From an uncultured Lachnospiraceae bacterium (GTDB lineage: Bacteria; Bacillota; Clostridia; Lachnospirales; Lachnospiraceae), in the NCBI GenBank assembly GCA_902783295.1, contig CACZQT010000327.1:1-7173 (forward strand): a stretch of 7,173 nucleotides of DNA, read 5' to 3'. Shown one piece after another: positions 1 through 5,956 of the stretch; the stretch's first letter is position 1, and each line of letters opens with the position of its first letter. The notes beneath the pieces are model-generated. The model was not told the origin of the DNA. It worked only from the letters and a program-made list of their open reading frames with translations, and ran no database searches. The position numbers and the translations under genes are program-made.

Positions 1-2
1 CT

Positions 3-62
3 TCGGATCTGCGGATGGCGGAAAAGCTGCTGGGCAGTGAGGAATCAGGCCATGCTGAATAA
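3..62 (+). CDS. 3' end of an upstream gene (partial, product unknown)
   Basis: An open frame enters from the left edge and ends at a TAA at 60-62. It encodes about 19 residues (ending LLGSEESGHAE), and they read as a charged helical protein tail. It overlaps the chosen start of the next gene by 11 bases, a common arrangement for translationally coupled genes in a wall or capsule operon. Too little is visible to name a family. The alternatives are that another frame carries the upstream gene (one frame stops at 38-40) or that this stretch is non-coding. The call rests only on the plausible tail and the overlap. Confidence 0.4.
   Translation, partial: SDLRMAEKLLGSEESGHAE
39..43 (+). promoter_or_regulatory. 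Ribosome binding site for tarJ
   Basis: GAGGA lies 8 bases before the ATG at 52. It decides the start: the upstream in-frame GTG at 37 overlaps this site and has no good Shine-Dalgarno sequence of its own. Confidence 0.55.
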
Positions 63-1077
63 AGTATACCGTCTGATCCAGCCCCGGAGGTTCGAACTCG
101 TGTTTGAGGACATTCCTCTGGACAGCACGCATGTTCTGGTACGCCCGACCCACCTTTCCATCTGCCATGCGGACCAGAGGTATTATCAGGGAATCCGTCC
201 GGAACCGGTACTGAAGAACAAGCTTCCCATGGCGCTGATTCACGAGGGGATCGGCCAGGTCGTGTCGGATCCTACGGGAACCTACCGGCCGGGTGAAGCT
301 GTGGCCATGATTCCGAACCTTCCGGCCGGGGAAGACGAATTTGCGGCGGAAAACTACCTGCCTTCCAGCCATTTCCGGGGAAGCGGAACCGACGGCTTTC
401 TGCAGGAGTACATTGCCTCCGTACCGGACCGGCTGATCCGTCTGCCGGAAGGACTGAATCCCCAGGTGGCCGCATTTACGGAATTTGTCAGTGTAGCCCG
501 TCATGCGATCGGTCGCTTTCTGGCGTTTTCCCACGAACGGAGGACCCGGATCGGAATCTGGGGCGACGGCAACCTGGGTTATGTACTGTCTCTGCTTCTG
601 AAAACCATGTTCCCGGAAATGGAAGTCATCGTTATCGGCGTGAACCCTTCCAAACTGGCGTATTTTACCTTTGCGGATGAGAGCTGGCTGACAGACCGGC
701 TTCCGGACGGTTTTGCCGTAGACCATGCTTTTGAATGTGTCGGCGGTCCGGCTGCGGCCGCTGCCGTCAATCAGGCCATTGAATGTATCCGCCCGGAGGG
801 GACAGTGTCTCTGCTGGGGGTCAGTGAGGATCCTGCGCCTCTGGCGACCCGGCTGATTCTGGAAAAAGGCCTGCGGCTTTTTGGCAGCAGCCGCAGCGGC
901 CGGAAGGATTTCGAAGATGTCATTTCTCTGTACAGGGAGCATCCTGAGACAGCGGATTATCTGGAAAATCTGGTCGGCCAGGTGTTCCCGGTTCACGGTG
1001 TGCAGGATATTGCTGCGGCTTTTGACGCAGACATCCATAAGATGATGGGAAAGACTGTGCTGCTGTGGGAAGAATAA
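52..1077 (+). CDS. tarJ: TarJ-type ribitol-5-phosphate dehydrogenase (ribulose-5-phosphate reductase)
   Basis: This is a cytosolic zinc-dependent medium-chain dehydrogenase. In the known family it reduces D-ribulose 5-phosphate to D-ribitol 5-phosphate with NADPH, the first step to CDP-ribitol. From the ATG at 52 the protein is 341 residues, close to the usual TarJ length. The N-terminal GroES-like catalytic domain shows C38 in the CHADQRYY stretch, H64-E65 in HEGIG and E144, which fit the zinc-site pattern of this family. A Rossmann domain follows, with GDGNLG at 171-176 as the dinucleotide-binding loop. The CHADQRYY and GDGNLGY signatures point to TarJ rather than to a general alcohol dehydrogenase. 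The gene for its partner, tarI, lies about 2.9 kb downstream in the same unit, which supports the call. An in-frame GTG at 37 would add five residues but is less likely. The exact substrate is inferred from family and context. Confidence 0.9.
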   Translation: MLNKVYRLIQPRRFELVFEDIPLDSTHVLVRPTHLSICHADQRYYQGIRPEPVLKNKLPMALIHEGIGQVVSDPTGTYRPGEAVAMIPNLPAGEDEFAAENYLPSSHFRGSGTDGFLQEYIASVPDRLIRLPEGLNPQVAAFTEFVSVARHAIGRFLAFSHERRTRIGIWGDGNLGYVLSLLLKTMFPEMEVIVIGVNPSKLAYFTFADESWLTDRLPDGFAVDHAFECVGGPAAAAAVNQAIECIRPEGTVSLLGVSEDPAPLATRLILEKGLRLFGSSRSGRKDFEDVISLYREHPETADYLENLVGQVFPVHGVQDIAAAFDADIHKMMGKTVLLWEE

Positions 1078-1108
1078 GAGCCTGCAGACAGAGGATGAGG
1101 GGGCTCAT

Positions 1109-2257
1109 GTGGGAAAAATAAACGGAAGACAGATGGTGAAGGCAGCCCTCTTTCACGGCCTTTTTCCGCTGTATTACCGGTGGTGTGCCAGAAAGCCGGT
1201 GAAAAACAACAGCCTTTTTCTGGAAATCAGGTATCCGGGACTGACGGAGGACCTGCGGCTGCTGTATGAAGCCTGCGGAAAAAGAACGGGGGAGCGGGCG
1301 GAGGTTTTCTGCCTGGAAGCAGGGCGGGACCAGGGCCTTCCGTATATCCGCAGGTGCTTAGGCGCTATACGCCGTCTGGCCGTGGCCAGGCGGGTTTTTG
1401 TGGATGAAAGCAGCAATATGCTTTCCGCCCTTCCGGTCCGGAAGGAAACGGCTGTGGTACAGTGCTGGCATGCCTGCGGGGCTTTTAAACGCTTCGGGCA
1501 CGGGCTGCCGGGCGGTCTGGAAGAGGCGTATTACGGGCCTTACTCTCTGGTAACGGTAAGTTCCGAAGAAGTGGTGGATATATACCGCGAATCCATGCGC
1601 CAGCCGGCAGGCGTCGTGCGCGCTCTCGGCGTCAGCCGTACGGACCGTTTTTTTGATCCGGCTTTTCTGGCGGCGGCGCGCGGCAGAGTGGAGAAAGCGG
1701 TTCCGGCTGTCCGCGGGAAACGGGTAGTCCTGTATGCTCCTACGTTCCGGGGAAATGTGGCCAGAGCACAGATGCCGGAGGTCCTGGATATCCGCTTTCT
1801 TCAGAAAACGCTTCCGGAGGACTGCGTGATTCTTTACCGGGGACATCCTGCCGTGAAGGAGCGTGTGGCAATCCCGGAGGAGGCGAAGGACTTCTTCTTT
1901 GACGTGACGGATACGCTGCTGACAGACGACTGTCTGTGCCGTGCAGATGCCTGTGTGACGGATTATTCTTCCCTGGTTTTCGAATTTGCTCTTCTGGGGA
2001 AGCCTATGGTCTTTTATGTTTATGACCTGGAAACGTACGATGACGAGAGGGGCTTCTATTATCCCTTCCGGGATTTTGCTCCGGGTCCTGTCTGCAAAAC
2101 TTCGGAAGAAGCTTCCGAAGCCCTGAGGGAAGCCCTCTCCCGGAAAGACGGAACACCGGCAGCTGTTTCCGCATTCCGGAAAAGGTTCATGGGGGCCTGT
2201 GACGGACATGCGACGGAAAGGATTCTGATGGCCGTTGAGGCAGAGCTGGAAGCTTGA
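1109..2257 (+). CDS. CDP-glycerol/CDP-ribitol polyol-phosphate transferase, short TagB/TarF-like form
   Basis: This 382-residue protein belongs to the CDP-glycerol glycerophosphotransferase family. These peripheral membrane enzymes move glycerol-phosphate or ribitol-phosphate from a CDP donor onto a lipid-linked teichoic-acid precursor. The family motifs are in order: WHACGAFKRFG with H121, LYAPTFRG at 208-215, YRGHP with H246, and TDYSS with D285, S287 and S288, followed by FEFALLGKPMVFY. The two histidines match those known to be catalytic in TagF. The basic and aromatic N-terminus (about residues 10-30) would suit membrane contact. The length is close to primase-type TagB and TarF and lacks the large N-terminal region of the next gene, so a priming or first-unit role is possible. 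The start is a GTG preceded by TGAGGGGG (1096-1103). An in-frame ATG at 1133 with GGAAG (1124-1128) before it would remove eight residues. Glycerol and ribitol donors cannot be told apart from sequence alone. Confidence 0.85.
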   Translation: MGKINGRQMVKAALFHGLFPLYYRWCARKPVKNNSLFLEIRYPGLTEDLRLLYEACGKRTGERAEVFCLEAGRDQGLPYIRRCLGAIRRLAVARRVFVDESSNMLSALPVRKETAVVQCWHACGAFKRFGHGLPGGLEEAYYGPYSLVTVSSEEVVDIYRESMRQPAGVVRALGVSRTDRFFDPAFLAAARGRVEKAVPAVRGKRVVLYAPTFRGNVARAQMPEVLDIRFLQKTLPEDCVILYRGHPAVKERVAIPEEAKDFFFDVTDTLLTDDCLCRADACVTDYSSLVFEFALLGKPMVFYVYDLETYDDERGFYYPFRDFAPGPVCKTSEEASEALREALSRKDGTPAAVSAFRKRFMGACDGHATERILMAVEAELEA

Positions 2258-2300
2258 GGCTTTGCATTGCTTTCTTCATACTCAACTGTGCAGGGAATGC

Positions 2301-3968
2301 ATGGGAGTCAAATGTAAAAAGATGAGAGTAACAGTTTGCAGGATTGCCTGGGAGAGAGCCTGGCTGGTTCTTTCTTTGCACCGGGCAGATGGAGGGACTT
2401 TCCCGGAAAAAGGAGAGGCCTTTCTGGCCGGCCGGGACAGCTGCCGGGGAGCTCAGGCCTCTTGGGAGAGATCATCGGGGGACGGCGTTTCGGCTGAAAT
2501 CCGGCTGAATATCACCAATGCCGGAAACAGCCGGCAGCTGCAGCCCGGAGACTATCTGCTTTTTCTGACGGCGGCGGACTGGACGGAGCCTGTGCCTGTG
2601 GGGGCGGACGGGGAAACGGAACTTCCCGGAGAAGTCAGTTTTTCTTATGACAGAAACAGGGGACGGTATACGGTGCGGACAGAACGCAGTCCGCAGGGAC
2701 AGCTGCTGATCCATACAGAAGATAAGGTGTCCGGGCCTTCGAAGGGCTTCCGCGGGTTGTATCAGAAGGCCATGCATTCTTTCCTGCGGCTGGAATACCG
2801 TGCCTGCCGCAGCTTTATCCGGCCGGAAAAAGGAAAAAAACGGATTCTTTTTATGTCCGAGCAGAATGAATCCCTGGCGGGCAACCTGCAGGCGGTGAAA
2901 GACCGGCTGTCGGAAAGAGGGCTGACAGACAGGTTTTCCCTGTCTGATTCCTGCAGAGTCACAGTAACCAGGGAACATCTGGGCTTCGGAAGCTGGGTGA
3001 AAACCGTCCGGAAGCTCGCAGAGGCGGATTATCTGTTTCTGGATGACCACGCACCGGTTCTGGACTGGCTGAAACTGGATGAGGGGACCTCGGTTATACA
3101 GCTCTGGCACGGCGGGGTAGGATTCAAGGATTCCGGCTATACCCGCTGGGGACACGGGGGAAGTCTCCCGCCGGATTCGGCGTACCGGCAGATCCACTGG
3201 GGCGTCTGTGCCTCGGAAGCAGACCGGGATGTTTTCGCAGAGCTGTGGGGCATCGGAAGGGAACGGATTCTTCCGGCGGGGATGCCCCGGCTGGATGCAC
3301 TGCTGGATCCCGGAAAAGCCCGGAAAATGCGTGAGGCAGCTGTATTGCGGTTCCCGCAGACAAAAGGGAAAAAGGTTCTTCTGTACGCTCCGACGTACCG
3401 GGGAAAAAACCGGCTGGACGCCCATTTTCCCTTTGACTCTGTTGATTTCAGGAAATGGTACGAAGCCTGCGGAGAAGAGTGGGTGGTACTGCTCCGGATG
3501 CATCCCTGGGTAAAAGAAAAGCCGCCGGTTCCGGAAGACTGCCGGGACAGGCTCATCGACGCCGGGGGGGCGGGGAATGCCATGGATCTGTTCGGTCTGG
3601 CGGATCTGCTGGTTACGGATTATTCTTCCGCCATCTTCGAGTTTGCTTCCCAGAAGAAACCGATGCTTTTTTACGCATTTGACCTGGCGGATTATCAGGC
3701 AGACCGGGGTATCCACGGTGATTACCGGGAGCTGGCTCCGGGTAAGGTCACGGAAACTTTTTCTGAATTGCTGGAAGCAGTCCGGCAGAGAGATTTTGAA
3801 GAGGAAAAGGCGGCGGCATACCGGGCGAGACACCTGGAACGCCTGGATGCATACAGTACTGACCGGGTTATCGACTGGTTTCTGCTGGACACTGTCCCGG
3901 AACATTATCTGCTGGAGCGGGAAAAGGCCGAACAAAAAGCAGCCGGGATAGGAAGGAGGATACAATGA
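2301..3968 (+). CDS. CDP-glycerol/CDP-ribitol polyol-phosphate transferase with extra N-terminal region
   Basis: This is a second member of the glycerophosphotransferase family, 555 residues from the ATG at 2301, probably extending or modifying a polyol-phosphate polymer at the inner membrane face. Roughly the first 170 residues, rich in alternating hydrophobic and polar stretches, look like a separate beta-rich region. The transferase part then begins near RILFMSEQN. It shows QLWHGGVGFKDSG with H270, LYAPTYRG, RMHP with H401, and TDYSS with D440, S442 and S443, then FEFA. These match the catalytic pattern of the family. A TTG at 2235, overlapping the previous gene, would add 22 residues. The ATG at 2301 is preferred because AGGGA precedes it, although the spacing is short; an ATG at 2322 is also possible. 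The end overlaps tarI by ATGA, so the two are translationally coupled. That suggests it uses CDP-ribitol (inference). Confidence 0.85.
   Translation: MGVKCKKMRVTVCRIAWERAWLVLSLHRADGGTFPEKGEAFLAGRDSCRGAQASWERSSGDGVSAEIRLNITNAGNSRQLQPGDYLLFLTAADWTEPVPVGADGETELPGEVSFSYDRNRGRYTVRTERSPQGQLLIHTEDKVSGPSKGFRGLYQKAMHSFLRLEYRACRSFIRPEKGKKRILFMSEQNESLAGNLQAVKDRLSERGLTDRFSLSDSCRVTVTREHLGFGSWVKTVRKLAEADYLFLDDHAPVLDWLKLDEGTSVIQLWHGGVGFKDSGYTRWGHGGSLPPDSAYRQIHWGVCASEADRDVFAELWGIGRERILPAGMPRLDALLDPGKARKMREAAVLRFPQTKGKKVLLYAPTYRGKNRLDAHFPFDSVDFRKWYEACGEEWVVLLRMHPWVKEKPPVPEDCRDRLIDAGGAGNAMDLFGLADLLVTDYSSAIFEFASQKKPMLFYAFDLADYQADRGIHGDYRELAPGKVTETFSELLEAVRQRDFEEEKAAAYRARHLERLDAYSTDRVIDWFLLDTVPEHYLLEREKAEQKAAGIGRRIQ
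3954..3959 (+). promoter_or_regulatory. Strong ribosome binding site for tarI
   Basis: A perfect AGGAGG lies five bases before the tarI ATG and inside the last codons of the preceding transferase. It is the best Shine-Dalgarno sequence in the window and suggests that tarI is efficiently translated even without full coupling through the ATGA overlap. Confidence 0.8.
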
Positions 3969-4741
3969 ATATTGCCATTATTTTTGCCGGCGGAAGCGGT
4001 GTCCGCATGGGGGCCGGAATTCCGAAGCAGTTCCTGGAGATCAACGGGAAACCGGTCATTATCCATACCCTGCAGCTGTTTCAGTATCACAGGGAAATCG
4101 ACAAAATTTACGTATCCATTATAGCAGACTACCTGGACTACATGCAGGAACTGGCAGACGAATACCGCCTGAGCAAGGTGGCGGCCATCCTTCCGGGCGG
4201 AGCGACAGCTCAGGATTCCATCTACAATGCCCTGAAGAGAGCGGAGGCAGAAAATCCGGCAGATTCCGTCGTACTGATTCATGACGGAGTACGTCCTTTC
4301 GTATCCCGCTCTGTGATTTCGGAGAATATTCGGGCGGTCAGGGAATACGGGAATGCCATTACCTGTACCTCCTGCTATGAAACGGTGCTGATCAGCCGCG
4401 ACGGGGAAACGGTGGAAGAACTGCCTCTGCGGAAAAACAGCTATACGGCACAGGCACCGCAGAGCTTCCGGCTGGGAGAAATCATCGCGGCTCATGATGT
4501 GGTAAGGGCGAGACCGGAGCGGTATGAAAACATGGTGGATGCCTGCTCCATTATCCGCAGCCAGGGAATCACTGCCCACATGGTTCAGGGCAACCGGGGC
4601 AATATCAAGGTCACGACTCCGGAGGACGTCTATATGTTCCGCGCCTTGCTGCAGTATAAAGAGAACGAACAGGCCTTCGGCCTGGGACTTACCAACCGGA
4701 TTGAAAGCCGCATGCCCGGTGCAGACCAGAACGGAATGTAG
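3965..4741 (+). CDS. tarI: TarI-type D-ribitol-5-phosphate cytidylyltransferase
   Basis: This cytosolic nucleotidyltransferase (258 residues, IspD/TarI family) joins ribitol 5-phosphate to CTP to give CDP-ribitol and pyrophosphate. The N-terminal CTP loop is clear: FAGGSGVRMG followed by PKQF, with R14 and K21. Further family motifs are PGGATAQDSI at 77-86, HDGVRPF at 106-112, TAQAPQSF at 161-168 and GNIKVTTPEDV at 212-222. HDGVRP and ATAQDS fit TarI better than IspD, which usually has HDAARP and SRQDS. The tarJ gene upstream and polyol-phosphate transferases on the same strand support TarI over isoprenoid synthesis. The last 25 or so residues, after PEDVYMFRALLQ, form a polar tail that makes the protein slightly longer than typical TarI. 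The start is fixed by AGGAGG and by the ATGA overlap. An IspD role remains a minor alternative. Confidence 0.9.
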   Translation: MNIAIIFAGGSGVRMGAGIPKQFLEINGKPVIIHTLQLFQYHREIDKIYVSIIADYLDYMQELADEYRLSKVAAILPGGATAQDSIYNALKRAEAENPADSVVLIHDGVRPFVSRSVISENIRAVREYGNAITCTSCYETVLISRDGETVEELPLRKNSYTAQAPQSFRLGEIIAAHDVVRARPERYENMVDACSIIRSQGITAHMVQGNRGNIKVTTPEDVYMFRALLQYKENEQAFGLGLTNRIESRMPGADQNGM

Positions 4742-4789
4742 AAATGCAGCCTGACCGGTGAACTCTTTTGGGCGGCAGGACAGTGAAAT

Positions 4790-4794
4790 AGGAG
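4790..4794 (+). promoter_or_regulatory. Ribosome binding site for the SDR gene
   Basis: AGGAG stands five bases before the ATG at 4800. This favours that ATG over an in-frame GTG at 4758, which has no comparable site and would add 14 residues with no resemblance to the family. Confidence 0.65.
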
Positions 4795-4799
4795 TAGAG

Positions 4800-5897
4800 A
4801 TGAAAATAACGGAAGTCGTGGAATGGGGGCAGGATCCTGTCCTTCAGGAAGACCTGGAAAGGATCGCGGATGCACCGCTTTCCTGGGAAGAATGGAGAAA
4901 CGGCTCTTTTCTGGTAACAGGAGCAACCGGCCTGGTAGGTTCGATGCTGATACGGGCCCTGGCCTGCGCGAACCGCCGGAGAAACCTTGGGCTGAAAATC
5001 ACGGGGCTGGTCCGGAGCCGCCGCAAGGCGCAGGAGGTTTTCGGGACACTGGCGGACCGGGAAGATCTGGCCTGGGCGGAAGCGGATATCCTGGAGCCGG
5101 TTGCACTGGACGGGCCGGTGGATTTCATCCTGCACGGCGCCAGTGTAACAGCTTCAAAGATTTTTGTAACGCAGCCGGTGGAGACGGTGAAGACCGCAGT
5201 ACTGGGAACCATGCACCTGCTGGAGCTGGCCAGGGAAAAACAGGTGAAGGGCATGGTGTACTTGTCCTCCATGGAAGCCTTCGGCCAGGCGGATCCTTCG
5301 CTTCCCGAAGTGAAGGAGGCGGATCTCGGGAAGATTGATCTGACCAGTGTCCGCAGCTGCTATTCGGAGAGCAAGCGGATGTGTGAACTCCTGTGCGCCT
5401 GCTATGCGCATGAATACGGGCTGCCCGTAAAAAGCGCCCGCCTGGCACAGACTTTCGGGGCCGGCGTAGCACGTTCCGAGGGAAGAATCTTTGCCCAGTT
5501 CGCAAAGAGCGTGATTCATGGACAGGATATCGTGCTGCATACCCGGGGAGAATCCTACGGAAATTACTGTTATACAGCGGATGCCGTGAAGGGGATTCTC
5601 ACCATCCTCTCCGGCGGAGAGCCCGGGCAGGCCTACACCGTGGCCAATCCCTCTACCGCGATCCGGATCCGGGATATGGCGCAGATGGCGGCGGAAGAAC
5701 TGGCAGAGGGACGTATCCGGGTTGTGTTCGATATTCCGGAGGACGCTCTGACATACGGTTATGCCCCGGATGTCTGCATGCGGCTGAATTCTGATAAACT
5801 GCAGGCTCTGGGCTGGCAGCCGGAGGTGGGCCTGGCGGATATGTTCCGGAGGCTCATAGCCAGTTTCCGCGTCCAGGGAGAAGGCGAAAAAAGCTGA
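4800..5897 (+). CDS. NAD-dependent epimerase/dehydratase, extended SDR family (nucleotide-sugar enzyme, substrate unknown)
   Basis: This 365-residue protein is an extended short-chain dehydrogenase/reductase. Such enzymes epimerise, dehydrate or decarboxylate nucleotide-activated sugars in the cytosol with a tightly bound NAD(P). The nucleotide loop TGATGLVG lies at 40-47. HGAS follows at 112-115, the catalytic serine region YLSSMEAFG at 154-162, and the YxxxK pair at Y188 and K192 in CYSESK. The C-terminal part ends in the LGWQPEVGLADMFRRLI pattern common to sugar epimerases. About 37 residues precede the Rossmann strand, more than in GalE-like enzymes, and include the acidic stretch LQEDLERIADAPLSWEEW. 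The gene follows tarI by 58 bases, so it probably feeds the same glycopolymer. Candidate activities are a UDP-sugar 4-epimerase, a UDP-glucuronate decarboxylase or a dTDP-sugar enzyme. The sequence does not decide among them. Confidence 0.8.
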   Translation: MKITEVVEWGQDPVLQEDLERIADAPLSWEEWRNGSFLVTGATGLVGSMLIRALACANRRRNLGLKITGLVRSRRKAQEVFGTLADREDLAWAEADILEPVALDGPVDFILHGASVTASKIFVTQPVETVKTAVLGTMHLLELAREKQVKGMVYLSSMEAFGQADPSLPEVKEADLGKIDLTSVRSCYSESKRMCELLCACYAHEYGLPVKSARLAQTFGAGVARSEGRIFAQFAKSVIHGQDIVLHTRGESYGNYCYTADAVKGILTILSGGEPGQAYTVANPSTAIRIRDMAQMAAEELAEGRIRVVFDIPEDALTYGYAPDVCMRLNSDKLQALGWQPEVGLADMFRRLIASFRVQGEGEKS

Positions 5898-5944
5898 AAA
5901 AATGATGACTGGATCAGCATTTTCCTGTAAGCAGGAGAAAAGAT

Positions 5945-5949
5945 GGAGG
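5945..5949 (+). promoter_or_regulatory. Ribosome binding site for the channel gene
   Basis: GGAGG lies seven bases before the ATG at 5957, supporting that start over the internal ATG three codons later. Confidence 0.65.
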
Positions 5950-5956
5950 CGGGAAA

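Noticed and set aside
1107..1121. An ATG at 1107 overlapping the GTG start of the short transferase.
   Set aside because: It opens a four-codon frame ending in TAA and is out of frame with the real gene. There is no evidence of a leader peptide.
1358..2209. A 283-codon open frame on the minus strand opposite the short transferase.
   Set aside because: It lies entirely opposite a well-supported gene, has no family motif, and has the composition of an antisense shadow.
2258..2300. Possible promoter in the gap between the two transferases.
   Set aside because: A TTGCAT-like hexamer is present, but no TATAAT-like element lies at a suitable distance.
2472..3965. A 497-codon open frame on the minus strand opposite the long transferase.
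   Set aside because: The plus strand here encodes clear family motifs (WHG, RMHP, TDYSS). The antisense protein shows no recognisable motif and is rich in proline, arginine and cysteine, as expected for a shadow of G+C-rich codons.
5920..5941. Imperfect inverted repeat (TTTTCCTG, loop TAAG, CAGG-AG-AAAA) before the channel gene, considered as a terminator.
   Set aside because: The stem has only four G/C-containing pairs plus bulged A-T pairs, and no T run follows. It would not make a convincing intrinsic terminator.
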